Assembly (NCBI RefSeq): GCF_014805685.1
Contig: NC_060887.1
Span: forward strand, 14,509,963-14,573,962
Length of the DNA stretch: 64,000 bases
Direction: 5' to 3'
Source of the DNA: Silurus meridionalis
Taxonomy: Eukaryota > Chordata > Actinopteri > Siluriformes > Siluridae
Both the position numbers and the translations under genes were made by a program. Positions 10,441 through 21,259 of this stretch are shown here, piece by piece. The notes beneath the pieces were generated by a model, which saw only the letters and a list, made by a program, of their open reading frames with translations, made no database searches and had not been told where the DNA came from. Within the stretch, counting starts at the first letter, position 1, and each line of letters begins with the position of its first letter.

Positions 10441-10706
10441 TGGAGTGTGAAAGAGATGTCTATTAAAGTTAACACACACACAAAAAAGACATGGACAATT
10501 CTTTTTAATATAGTTACAGGTGTTATTTTAACTTTTAACTAAGATTTTTTAATTAAACCACTGTTCTGAAGAAAAAAAATTTAATTAGCTTTCTACGCAA
10601 TGTAATAAATCAACTAAAACTTTCAATTGTTAGCAATACATTGGCCAGGTTTTAAATGGCTTTTAACTAGCTTTCTTTGTAACTGTAATTGCAATGAAGC
10701 AGCTAG

Positions 10707-10708
<2 letters not shown>

Positions 10709-10786
<78 letters not shown>

Positions 10787-10806
10787 TTTTTTTTTTTTTT
10801 TTTTTT
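10709..10806. repeat. (AT)n microsatellite with adjoining T-run
   Basis: About 36 AT units (10709-10781) followed directly by a run of about 24 T (10783-10806). The adjoining minus-strand open frame is an artefact of reading through it. Confidence 0.98.
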
Positions 10807-11141
10807 CCCCAGATCAATTGAACAGCAAAGTCTCTGACAGTTCTACTTTGAGTCAGGTGCAACATTCGTTTCTGAACACCAGAAGCTTTGTCCACATTAT
10901 ATATCATAGTCTTTTTAGTACTTTGTATTCTTAATTTGCTGAAATAGATCACATGATCATTCAGTCACATCCATCAAACCAGTTTTATTGATTCCAGTCA
11001 GTCAATGAGACCTATCGATACAAATAATTCATCCAAATGAGTCATTGATATCTATCACTTTTAATAATTTGGTTAAACTTTATCGTGTGCACAACGACAG
11101 ATAATACAGTGGAACTATTCCTATTTATTTGTAGAAAATGT

Positions 11142-11187
<46 letters not shown>

Positions 11188-11440
11188 TGGCTATGAATGC
11201 TGTTAATGGAGGATTAAAATAACACAGAGTCAAGTGTGTAAATAAAGTGAGGGAAGCCTCCAGAGTCCATTATACAGTTTAATAATACATCAAGGTGGAG
11301 TAACTGATCTCTTAGGGCACAATGGATCTGTCTGTCTGTCAGTCTATCTGTTTGTCTTCCTTTTGCCCTTCATTCCATTTTTTTGTTCATACTTACTTTG
11401 CAGGTTTATTTTCTCTGTAGAATTTATTGTTGTACTGTCT
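10807..11440. other. Spacer, nothing recognised apart from a GA array
   Basis: Mixed sequence with short TGTC runs (11325-11360) and the GA array listed separately. No gene recognised. Confidence 0.5.
11145..11185. repeat. (GA)n microsatellite
   Basis: About 20 uninterrupted GA units. Confidence 0.98.
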
Positions 11441-12131
11441 CTGTCTGTCTTACTTTCTCCCTGTCTCACTCCTCCATTTTAATCTCCACCCATCTTACTC
11501 TCCACCTGTCTCACCACCTAGTCTTACTCTCCACTGGTCTTACTCTTGCCTGTCTCACTCCTCTATCTCAAGCTCCACCTGTCTTACTCTACACCTGTCT
11601 CACACCCTACACCTGTCTCACACCCTATTCTTACTCTCTACTGGTCTTACTCTCTCCCTGTCTTACTCCTCCATCTAAATCTCCACCTGTCTTACTCTAC
11701 ACCTGTCTCACCACCTATTCTTACTCTCCACTGGTCTTACTCTCTCCTGTCTCACTCCTCTATCTCAAGCTCCACCTGTCTTACTCTACACCTGTCTTAC
11801 TCTCTCCCTGTCTCAGCCCTCCATCTCAATCTCCACCTGTCTTCCTCTCCACCTGTCTCACCAACTAGTCTTACTCTCTCTCTGTCACACTCCTCCACTC
11901 AATCTTCACCTGTATTACTCTCCACCTGTCTCACCCCCTAGTCTTACTCTCTCCCTGTCATACTCCTCTATCTCAATCTCCACCTGTCTTACTCTTCACC
12001 TGTCTCACCCCCTAGTCTTACTCTCTCCCTGTCACACTCCTCCATCTCAATCTCCACCTGTCTTACTCTCCACCTGTCTCACCCCCTAGTCTTACTCTCC
12101 ACCTGTCTTACTCTCTCCCTGTCATACTCGC
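11440..12131 (+). repeat. Pyrimidine-rich minisatellite, about 74-bp unit
   Basis: Tandem copies of a CT-rich unit containing CTCCACCTGTCTTACTCT and ending near CCCTGTCACACTC. The landmark TCCTCCATCTCAATCT recurs at 11667, 11756, 11817, 11891, 11964 and 12038. Spacings are 89, 61, 74, 73 and 74, so the right half is regular and the left half has unit-length variation. Three open frames of 83-161 codons (11383-11941) come from this repeat: leucine/serine/proline/threonine strings with no protein signature. They are not genes. Confidence 0.92.
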
Positions 12132-12440
12132 CTGCACTTCCTCAGATTTATATTTTAATGTATACATATTAATAATACATCAAGCTCTAGTAAGTGGACA
12201 GAAAAATCTATTTGGTTGTTTATTTATTTATTTAACCTATTTATTTTTAAATTAATAGATGTATTCATTTATCCTGATATTTACATTATTACACGACATT
12301 TACAGTCGAGACGTTTTACGCTTTCACCCTTTTTTGACTTTTCTTCGTTCTTAACCCCTATTTATTTTGCCAGCGAAACAGCATAAACACACACAAGGAA
12401 ACAAACAAACAAACAAATGAACAGCAAAAATAAATAAATA

Positions 12441-12860
12441 AATAAATAAATAAACAGTTTGGCATCTCGGTAGATTAATTAACGCGCCTCCAGAGTTGGC
12501 ACCAGAGAAATTATGTGCATAAATAATATCTCTAATTAAAAAGATGCAGATTAACATGCAAATAATGTTAACGAGGATCTGCAATTCCACCGCGGATTCG
12601 CATAACATCAACAATCTCGCTCGGCGCGTTTTTTTTTTTTTTTTTTTTTTGCATGGCATTAATAAAATTCAAAGGAGGACAGAATTAAAAAAAATCATGC
12701 CGGCGTGTTGTAGACTGAGTGACGGGCTTAGGGCTGGCAGATGCAGGAATTATAATGTGGAAAAACACGGCATGCCAACGCAGTGCCAGGCTGAGCAGCT
12801 GTTCCAACCCGAGTGCGTAAATGAAGTGGGTATACTGGCAGCGACTTTGCTCGTTTATTC
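12441..12860. other. Single-copy block, candidate conserved non-coding DNA
   Basis: Starts after an AAAT array (12430-12456). Dense in homeodomain-like cores: agattaattaacgcgcc (12473), tctctaattaaaaag (12529), ttaacatgcaaataatg with an octamer-like ATGCAAAT (12550). GC-containing words such as ccaccgcggattcgcataac are unlike the surrounding repeats. A 26-T run (12629-12650) splits it. The frame 12544-12906 has no recognisable protein. Confidence 0.35.
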
Positions 12861-13369
12861 TTCTTTACATTTTGTGGATTTATTCATTTCTTTAAAAAAA
12901 AAATGAGAATAACACAAATGAGACAGATGAAGGGGGAAAAAACTATCTCTAATTAAATCTGCTGTTCCTCTTTCTCTACAACAAGCAGATGATGTATATA
13001 AATAATAGATTTTGCACTATGGAATTTATTTAAAAAAAAGAAAAAAAGTAAAATGTCCTGCATAAAGACATCATCATAATTTACAATCTGAGAATTACAA
13101 TCTGAAATAAGCAGAAATAAATAAATATATATTTCACATAATCAGTATGCATAATCAGTAGTGGGGGTATGCTTCAATATTACAATGATTAAAAATCATA
13201 ACCAAACAAATAAATACATGTTTTAAAAACTGTTAAATATAGAAAAAATTTGAGTCCCTTTTATGACAACAAATCAAAATAAAAAACTAATAAATAAGCA
13301 AATGATTTATACATTTTGAAAAAAAACAATCCTTAATAAAGACAATCAAAACAAATATAAAAATCATAC
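12861..13369. other. A/T-rich spacer, nothing recognised
   Basis: Runs of A and short AAAT words only. Confidence 0.55.
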
Positions 13370-13655
13370 ACAGTACACACTTGTTAACCATACACACAGA
13401 ACATACTCGCTAACTGCTCACTAATCATACACTCATTTCACAGTCACTAACACACAGTAAACACTATTAATTCACACAGTTCACACTTGCTAATCGGACA
13501 CACGGCACACACTTTCTGGTCATACGCTTGGTACATACTTGCTAATCATACACACAGTACACACTCTCTAACCATACACAAAGTGCACACACTAATAGTA
13601 CACACCATGCACAATCACATAACATACACTCAGTACACACTCTGCACCGTGGTGC
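13370..13655 (+). repeat. Degenerate minisatellite, 26-bp unit (block 1)
   Basis: About eleven imperfect copies of a 26-bp unit whose core reads CTAATCATACACACAGTAC, preceded by cacactcg/cacttg. Good examples are at 13522-13600. The same unit recurs at 14562-14670, about 0.9 kb away. Divergence between units is high, so the array is old. Confidence 0.82.
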
Positions 13656-14394
13656 ATTGCCATAAAAGTTAACATTGTAATCCATTGTTTTAAAAAGTGT
13701 GCATTGGATACAAGTTGTCATTTGTATCACATTATGCATAATTTTTAACATATTTGCATCAGCAAAAACCGATGTATTTATATGTAGGGAGTGACAGTTA
13801 AGGTTATTAATAATGTACTACAACTTTAAATAAGATCTAGAGACAAAACCATGAAAACAGTGATTTGGAACACTGGCTAATAAATACGTTTCACCTCCCA
13901 ATGTTTAATAACCCAAGTGTTGTGATCGCCTGAGCTTGGTGTCCTAAATGCAGTGGTGATAATCTGATCGGTAGAACAAAGGCAAGAACCCATTATTTAG
14001 GAAGTGAGCAATAATTTGTCACCAATATTTTATGTGCAGGTTGATTTTTCCTCGCTAAACTGTCTCTCAAGATCGTTCTCTCATCACCACTGTTGCTACG
14101 TAAATATGACGTATTGCAACACTGCGGAGACCAAGGCATGTCCTGAGAGTCACAAAGAATATAGATTAACGTAGAACTGTAACGTAGAACTAAGGTAGAA
14201 CTGCATCTCCCTGCAGATGCAGGAGAAGAACATCTGGTTTTATTTAATCTTTTTACTTTTTTTCTCCACAGAAAACACACGTGACAGGGCCATGCCTTAC
14301 AAGTCAGAAGGCACTTAAGTAAATTGATGATCAGAACCAAAGAAATCAAAGCAAACTATCTATACAATATTGAATTGCAGAGCATCATATTTAT
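13656..14394. other. Single-copy spacer
   Basis: Lies between the two blocks of the 26-bp repeat. No mobile element or gene recognised. The minus-strand frame 13993-14349 (118 codons) has no known domain and no codon-level support. Confidence 0.5.
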
Positions 14395-14545
14395 TCCATT
14401 GCACATTGAATCGCATTGTGTTGAATCAAATGGAAATCGAATAGCACTGCATCGTAATGGGGTGAATCGTATCGCATCGCATCAGTGGCTACTTCAATAT
14501 ATCTTTAATGTATCGTATCATTGGCTATGCATCGCTATGCAACTT
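14395..14545 (+). repeat. Degenerate GAATCGCATCG-type short tandem pattern
   Basis: Words gaatcgcattg, gaatcgtatcgcatcgcat and gtatcgtatcattgg recur at short irregular distances, suggesting an old array of roughly 5- or 10-bp units. It sits between the two 26-bp-unit blocks. Confidence 0.5.
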
Positions 14546-14561
14546 CAGTTATGGAGATCCC

Positions 14562-14670
14562 GAGTACACACTCTTTAATCATACACACAGTACACATTCA
14601 CTAACAGTACACACAGTACCCACTCTCTAATCATACCAAAGTTCACATTCGCTAACTGTACACAATAACG
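14562..14670 (+). repeat. Degenerate minisatellite, 26-bp unit (block 2)
   Basis: Four copies of the unit also seen at 13370-13655: cactctttaatcatacacac then agtac, followed by three variants. The phase and wording are the same, so both blocks come from one original array or from a transposed segment of it. Confidence 0.85.
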
Positions 14671-15505
14671 AGCCATGAGCTAGCGTGAAGTTTAGTGGGA
14701 ATTCTGGGACACAGCTGAGAGTAGTGTACATTACAGGAGGTGAAATGTGCATGTCAGAGCCTGAACACAATCAACATCTGTGTTAATTCCCAACTATTAA
14801 ACACAGCAAGACTTATGAGGATCATTCATCATTTTCCTGTCATATATTTTGAGTGTGTGTGCATTACAGTAGTAAGCCTGATTTTTAAGTTACTGACCAG
14901 CTGCTGCAACTTCTGTCTGTCTGTCTTTTATCCCCATTCCTCTATCTGTCTGTCTCGCATTTTCCTTTCTCTATTTGTCTGTCTCCACTTTTCCCTTTCT
15001 CTCTCTGTCTCTCTTTTTATTCCTCTCTCTGTGTCTCTAGCTACCTGTCATTCTGGCTGGCTCTCCTTTCCCTGCTCTCTGTCTGACTGTAGCTGTCTCA
15101 CATTTCCCTTACGTATATTTCTCTGTTTTCCCCTCTCTCTAATTGTCTCTCTGTTTCCATTTCTGCATGTCCCTCTCCTTCCCTCTGTCATTCTTCTCCT
15201 AGCTGCCTTTACCCATCGTTCTATCACTGTCATGTCATTCTTGATCTGTCTTACTTGTTTCCTGTCACTGTCATTTACTTTCAGTCCCCCTCCATCTTAT
15301 TTGTCTTAATGTCTCTGCATGTCCCTGTCTCACCATCCCTGTTTGTTCTTCCCTGTCCCTTTCTCTTTCTGTCTGTCTCTGCTGTCCCTTTTTCTATCTG
15401 CTCTCTACCTATATTACTCTCAGTCCCTTCTCTGTTAATCTGTCTTTCCCTGTTTATTTGTTTTGTCTCTCTGTATGTTTGTTTTACCTAGCTGTCTGTC
15501 CATTG

Positions 15506-15545
<40 letters not shown>

Positions 15546-15710
15546 CTTTTCTCTCTCTCCTTGTTCCTATTTTCCTATTTGTCTTTCTTTCTCAGTTTAT
15601 CGCTCTCTCTAAGCCAAATATACACAAACTGTATGGTGCATGACGCTATCACTAGCATTAACCGTGTCTGAATATTTTAACAGGCTTCACCACCATCTCT
15701 CTTTCTCTCA

Positions 15711-15733
15711 CACACACTCACACACACGCACAC

Positions 15734-15796
<63 letters not shown>
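15711..15796. repeat. (CA)n microsatellite
   Basis: About 42 CA units with a few interruptions (tca, gca) in the first part. Confidence 0.98.
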
Positions 15797-15799
<3 letters not shown>

Positions 15800-15909
15800 T
15801 CAGCATATTTTCTATATCATATTCTATAATGCAGACTTTTTATGATGTAAACAACACAATGTGGTATAAACAGCTGTACAGACAGCTGCACACAGTTCCT
15901 AATCCTAAC

Positions 15910-15913
<4 letters not shown>

Positions 15914-15970
<57 letters not shown>

Positions 15971-15973
15971 ACA
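15914..15973. repeat. (CA)n microsatellite
   Basis: About 29 CA units, one late interruption. Confidence 0.98.
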
Positions 15974-16109
15974 CCGATCTACACACTGTAAAGAGTAGGA
16001 AAAAGTGACAATTTGGTGAAAGGAGAAAACCAAAAAACAGTAAGTATGTCATTGGGTGGCTCCTGTCATCAGCTGACAGGTCACATTCAAAGTTAAAAAT
16101 TTTATGTCT

Positions 16110-16395
16110 GTGTCTTTTTGTCTGCCTCTTTCTCTTCCTGTCTCTTTGTCTGCCTCTTTAGGTCCCTGTCTCTCTGTCTGCCACTTTCTCTTCCTGTCTC
16201 TCTGGCTGCCTCTTTAGGTCCCTGTCTCTCTGTCTGCCTCTTTCTCTTCTTGTCTCTCTTGCTGCCTCTTTATGTCCCTGTCTCTCTGTCTGCCTTTTTC
16301 TCTTCTTGTCTCTCTGGTTGCCTCTTTATGTCCCTGTCTCTCTGTCTGCCTCTTTCTCTTCCTGTCTCTCTGGCTGCCTCTTTCTCTCCCTGACT
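16110..16395 (+). repeat. 56-bp tandem repeat, about 5 copies
   Basis: The landmark TGCCTCTTTAGGTCCCTG begins at 16151, 16207, 16263 and 16319, with a variant at 16375. The period is therefore exactly 56 bp, and copies differ by only a few bases. This is a recent expansion within the older CT-rich tract. Because 56 is not a multiple of three the array stays open in rotating frames, which explains overlapping long open frames on both strands. Confidence 0.93.
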
Positions 16396-17037
16396 GTCTC
16401 CTTGTTGTCTCTCTGTTCAATTTATCTGCCTGTCTCTCTCTATCCATCTACCTTACAATCCCTTTGCTGCTTCTTGTCTTTCCCTCTCTGTACCCCTCTT
16501 ACTATATCTACCTCTATCTATAATCTGTCTGTGTCAGTTTTGCAATTTCTATCTCTCTGTCCCCATGTGCGTATGCCTTTCTTTATACAGTTGTCTGTCT
16601 GTTGATTTCTCTGTCTGTCTCTTTTCTCTTTTTATCATTTTGTCTGTCTCTTTTTCCTTCTCTTACTCTCTTTGCCTCTCTACCTATCCCAGTGTTTGTC
16701 TGCCTCTTTCTCTATTATTTTTTCTCCATCTGTTTTCATCTCTGCTCTCTATTAATCAGTCTATATTTATCTCTCTTTATCTGTCTGTCTCTTCCAGTCT
16801 TCCTGTTTTTTTTTCTCTCTTTCGTTCTTTTACTCTCATTCATCTTTTTTCTCTTGCAGTGATTATTAGTTGTGCTGAAATACAACAATGTCAAACGTGT
16901 AGAAAGACAGTTAAATCTCTGCCTCCATCTGTCTCACTCTCTCTTTCTTTCTCTCTCTCAGTCTGCATGCTGGAATGCAGTGTTTTCTTAGAGCAAAGTG
17001 TTTATTCTACTGTTAATGATGCACATCGTCCAGACAT

Positions 17038-17040
<3 letters not shown>

Positions 17041-17107
<67 letters not shown>
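17041..17107. repeat. (CA)n microsatellite
   Basis: About 33 uninterrupted CA units. Confidence 0.98.
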
Positions 17108-17108
<1 letters not shown>

Positions 17109-17441
17109 CCTTTCAGCATTCTCATCTCTACTGTAAAAGACATTAGGCAACAAGCTTGTGGCTGAAAACATCATCAAATCCCTCATAGTTTATTAACACT
17201 GGACTACAAATGAAATATAGATGAGTGTGTGTATGTGGGAGTCATGCTTAACCAGAGTTTACTTACTAATGTTTTACACAAACGGTGAGTGAAATAAAAT
17301 GCAGATGCAGAATGAATGTGTTTCTTGCAAAACCTGCAGCTAGTAGTGTAATGATACGATAAAGTCTTTGTATGATGATCACCTCTAATAGTTCAGATTT
17401 CCAAACAATTTGCTCATGGTTTGATTAGTGAAGTGCTATTA
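17108..17441. other. Spacer, nothing recognised
   Basis: Single-copy looking DNA with no gene or repeat signature. Confidence 0.5.
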
Positions 17442-17580
17442 AAGGGGATGTGGTAGATCAGTGATTAAGGCTCTGGCCTAGTCATCAGAAGCTTGATGAT
17501 TTAAACCACAGCAGTGGTGCTGTATCATAGCTGACCTATGCTCGGATCCCAGCTTCCTAACAAGCTGGGATATGCAAAAA
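17442..17580 (+). mobile_element. tRNA-derived SINE relic
   Basis: The head ggatgtggtagatcagtgattaaggctctgg... resembles a tRNA 5' half with a pol III A box (TGGTAGATCAGTGA). gatgatttaaaccacagca stands where the B box (GGTTCAAACC-type) would be. The body phrase ctgaccta...ccagcttcctaacaagctgggatatgc is a wording I know from teleost tRNA SINEs. The 3' tail is replaced by the adjoining TCTA array, which may have grown from it. Confidence 0.65.
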
Positions 17581-17583
17581 ATT

Positions 17584-17674
<91 letters not shown>

Positions 17675-17721
17675 GTCTATCTGTCTGTCTGTCTATCTGT
17701 CTGTCTGTCTGTCTGTCTGTC
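17584..17721. repeat. (TCTA)n then (TGTC)n microsatellite
   Basis: About 22 TCTA units (17584-17674) grade into mixed TCTA/TCTG and then pure TGTC units up to 17721. A compound tetranucleotide array. Open frames across it read YLSIYLSI repeats and are artefacts. Confidence 0.98.
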
Positions 17722-18089
17722 TGGAAAAACAACAAAAATGACCACTGTTTTAACAACCAATCATCGGACAGGACTATTCTGAGCAACCAATAAGTGATCA
17801 CCATTATATTATTTAATGCCTTTTGGTGCACTCCATTTTAAAATTGCTTCTATGTCTGATTGTGCCTTGTTCATGTGAATTGTTTAAATATGCAAATTTG
17901 AATGATACTGTAATTAACATGCAAATGAGCATATGATTTCAGAATTTAGCTACTTTTTGAGCATGTACTAGTACATTTCCGGTGAAGAATAACAGCAAAA
18001 CTGGGTCGAAATGAAAACCAAATTATCTTAAAAATGCTTCATATAATGATCTTATTCATGCAATAATATTTTGCAACACGTGTCTTGCT
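17722..18089. other. Spacer, nothing recognised
   Basis: AT-rich single-copy looking sequence. Confidence 0.5.
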
Positions 18090-18990
18090 GTGTCACTGAA
18101 TACTACACACTTACATACCAAAGATCTCAACTGTGAACAAAATCAATTATCCTCCCCCTTCCAGCAAGCTCTAATTCAGAATTAATAGCACTCAGAATCG
18201 GCAAATTGTTTTCAGAAGGAGGGAAAAAAAAAAGTGCCAGGCTGCAGAAAATTAAATTGCAATTATCATAAAAATCCATCATTGTAATGTGCCTCGCGCC
18301 GCGGTGTGTTTGGATAGGTAATGATTTTCTAATGTGGCCATTTGCATAACGCCAGATCCACTGAGATCAGTTATCATCTCCTCGCCAATCCCGTACGTTT
18401 ACACCTTCCAGCTCTGCACATCATCACAGCTCAGAGAGAAGGGCGGGGGAGGGGGGACTCCCCAGCACTAATTAATTAGCCGCTTAGCGACTTGCGACTA
18501 GCCGACGGTCACTGACCCTCCGCACGGAAAAAGGAAAGAGAACGGAGAGGCGTCTCAGAAGTGAGTGTGAGTGTGTATAGCTTACGAACATAATGACGGG
18601 CCAGGAGGGAATCATTAAAAATAATTTACACAGGGCCTTCATTTACCATAGATCTTTTGATAGAAGGAGAGAAAGAGAGAGATGGAGGGATACCTAAGTG
18701 GTTAATTAAGAGGCTCGTGCAAAAAAATCCCTCTGATGTTTCCCCGTGTCAAGTGTCTCTCTCAGGGAAAAGAGAGGAGCACAAGGCAGCCGCTGCGACT
18801 AGGCTAATTACCGGGAGCAGCTGAGCACAAGAGGCTTAAATGAGCCCTGATGCTAATATTTTGGGCAATCAAAACCTACAGTTTCCCCCATTTTTGGCTC
18901 TGTAAGCGAGAAAAGAAGGAGGGAGAGAAAGAGAGAGGGAATTTTTGCAATTTGTTTTCTTTTTACCTCAGAAAGCAAAAAAATATATAA
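18090..18990. other. Single-copy block, candidate conserved non-coding DNA
   Basis: One of the most regulatory-looking blocks. It holds attcagaattaatagcactc (18174), aaattaaattgcaattatc (18249), cgcgccgcggtgtg (18295), ctaattaattagccgcttag (18468) and aagtggttaattaagagg (18695). Mixed GC content, few simple repeats, no long frame. The density of TAATTA cores suggests homeodomain binding, which is inference. Confidence 0.4.
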
Positions 18991-19563
18991 TTTTTTGAAA
19001 AAAGAGACGTAAGGGTTGACAATAGCCTGTGCGCTAACCTTTTATGCAATGTAGCTGAAGCTAATTGTGCTACAGTTCTGTCTTTCTCCAGAAAAAATAA
19101 AAAACTAAGAGCTTGTAACAAAATAGGGGTTACAAGAACAAATGTATGCTAATCTAGCCCCCTCTTTCACTTAAACCAATAAAAATTATAAACATTATAA
19201 AATTTGCTAGGATGTTTGCACAGAAAAACTTCTTATGTACAGCTTCAGGGACACTAAGCACTTCCTCAGATCAAGCTAGCATGCTAAACTACTAATGAAC
19301 TATGTGGTGAGACAACAGTCCAGAAGTGTGACCTTGAGTGATGACTTCTTCTACTGATCAGAAAATAAAACAGTTTTTTCCAGTATGATAATAATTTTTT
19401 CTTAAAATCGTGCCGTGACAAAAAATGATGAATGTGTAGGTTTCTTTTGCTAAGAATGAAAGTGCAAAAAGGACAAAATAGTGATATTTTTAATGCTTTT
19501 ATATGTGGTGTTATATTCTGTTATAAAAGCCATTAACAGTCAGAAAAATAAATAAATATTGCA

Positions 19564-19618
<55 letters not shown>

Positions 19619-19779
19619 AAAAAGTGAAAAATTGATTCAGCACTCTAGAGAGCTCACAGCTGATCTGAGAATGCACTTTAGCCCTCAGTGCTAACATGTT
19701 TGTGTAGAAAACTACCATTATAAAAAAAAAAAAAAGTTTTGAAAAGTGTACTTTTGCACAATTTTTTTTTGGTGGATAT
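18991..19779. other. AT-rich spacer
   Basis: No gene recognised. Contains the TA microsatellite listed separately and a 13-A run near 19722. Confidence 0.5.
19565..19616. repeat. (TA)n microsatellite
   Basis: About 26 TA units. Confidence 0.98.
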
Positions 19780-20270
19780 TTCTGTATTAAACAATAAAAT
19801 TATCCCTGAGTTTATAAAAGATCATCGAAAATCCTACAAACGCTGGTGTGATATCACAGAGAGTCAGTGTAGCAAACACGGCCGCTTTAATCTGCGCTGC
19901 TGTATCGAAATTTGGCAAACACATGATCTAATTTCGCCAAAAGGACCCAAGGCCACGCAAAATTGGCGTGGTGGTCCAATGGGCTCGGAGTTTATCTGGC
20001 TCTGTCCGTTAGCCCGACGCCAGATGCTAATGCGACAATGTGGAACTAGCATCTAGCGTAACGAGCTAGAACAGGAAACAATGGCTGCAATGGAAGCCAA
20101 AACGGCCTCCAGCAAAGCAGCTTTAAGCTTCAGCACAGACATGCGACAGACACGGTTAATCATCTTAACCCTGAAACTGTGACGTGGCATGTGGTATGCT
20201 GTGTTCAGTATGTACTGAATTCTGATTGTAGCCTTAGTGTTTATATCAAAATACACACAATATCCCCAAA
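19780..20270. other. Single-copy block, candidate conserved non-coding DNA
   Basis: Evenly mixed sequence with cgctttaatctgcgctgctg (19882), catgatctaatttcgcc (19921) and ctctgtccgttagcccgacgc (20001). A 105-codon plus-strand frame (19739-20056) crosses it, and a minus-strand frame of 62 codons lies opposite. The plus frame has cysteines and a tryptophan but matches no family I know. With no splice context I do not call it a gene. Confidence 0.33.
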
Positions 20271-20279
20271 TCTAACAAT

Positions 20280-20870
20280 TTGATTCAATTGTTGTTAAAC
20301 CAACATAAGAAGACAAACAGATTTTCAGAGTATCATGGTCTATTTACTTTACACACAATATTCACTTACAGATAAACATATGCATGAAAATGTGTAAATT
20401 CTAAGGAAAATAAATATTTATAAAATAAATAAGTTAATTTAAATTAGAAATAAAAAAAATAATACATATAAAAACAAATTATATTTCTGGACAAAATAAA
20501 AGTTTCAGACAAAAATGTATAGTCTTAATGTTTATGGGCAAAAACCTATATATTTTTTCATGGACACAGGAAAATACTTTTGGACAAAAAAATAGTAATG
20601 TTAAAAATGTTTTGGAAACTCAATACAATATTATGGACAAAAACATCTGAACATAAAGGACATATATGTCATAGATAAACCATATTACACATAACAAAAA
20701 CTTTATGGATCAAAATATTATGAAAAACAGAAATAGAAAGAAATAACTGTAAATATTCATGGAGAAAAAAACTATTTATGAAAAAAATTGTAGGCAAAAC
20801 TAATTCTAAGTGCAAAAGAGTTTGCTGTGGACAATGCATGTTTGCTGTAAACTTTGTCTTTGATCTCTTC
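20280..20870 (+). repeat. Degenerate A-rich tandem pattern, roughly 16-bp cadence
   Basis: Variants of TTATGGACAAAAACAT recur (near 20480, 20530, 20570, 20630, 20702, 20720) among equally A-rich words about 15-17 bp long. It looks like a very old minisatellite. The period is approximate because units are strongly diverged and indels are common. Confidence 0.5.
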
Positions 20871-21259
20871 TTACCTTTTTCTTCTTTTCCATTTTTATCT
20901 TAATTCTCCTTTTTCCATCCTTCTTGAACATCCACTTCCTATCCAATCCCCCCTTTTCCTTTTCTCTCTTTTTCTATTACTCATTTTTTTCCTCTTCTTT
21001 TTGTCATTCTAACATATTTGCTGTTTATCATTTTGTTGTCAGCTTCATCTTTCTTTTCCTATTCCACTCACCTTTTTGTTTTTTCTTCATCTTTTCCCTT
21101 TTTACATCTGGAATTCTATTCCCTTGATAATTCCTTTATAAAGTTTTTTTTTTATACTTATTGTCTAATAAACTTCCTTTCTGGTAATTTTTATTTAAAC
21201 TTTCCCTTTTTGTTGATATATTTTAGTAAGTACTGGTATGATATTTTTTGCCGCAGTGA
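20871..21259. other. T-rich spacer
   Basis: Plus-strand T/C-rich sequence. The phenylalanine/serine-rich frames here are compositional. Confidence 0.5.

Larger units (their letters stand above)
14905..16960 (+). repeat. Long pyrimidine-rich (CTGTCT/CTCT) tract
   Basis: About 2 kb in which the plus strand is almost all C and T with TGTCTGTCTCTCT-like words, broken by two CA arrays (15711-15796, 15914-15973) and about 200 bp of ordinary DNA. It includes a pure CT run (15508-15542) and a regular 56-bp array (16110-16395). The open frames here (up to 193 codons) are serine/leucine/cysteine strings produced by the repeat and not genes. A strand this biased can form triplex (H-) DNA. Confidence 0.9.

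Noticed and set aside
11383..11941. Open frames of 83-161 codons, plus strand
   Set aside because: They run through the 74-bp CT-rich minisatellite; residues are leucine, serine, proline and threonine strings that repeat with the DNA unit.
15640..16008. 122-codon open frame
   Set aside because: Two CA arrays read as HT repeats make up most of it.
16565..17146. 193-codon open frame, plus strand
   Set aside because: Reads through the CTGTCT tract and ends in a HTHTHT run from the CA array; no domain.
19739..20056. 105-codon frame as a possible exon
   Set aside because: No recognised family, no clear splice sites, and an open minus-strand frame on the same DNA. Treated as unique non-coding DNA, but a codon-substitution test would be decisive.
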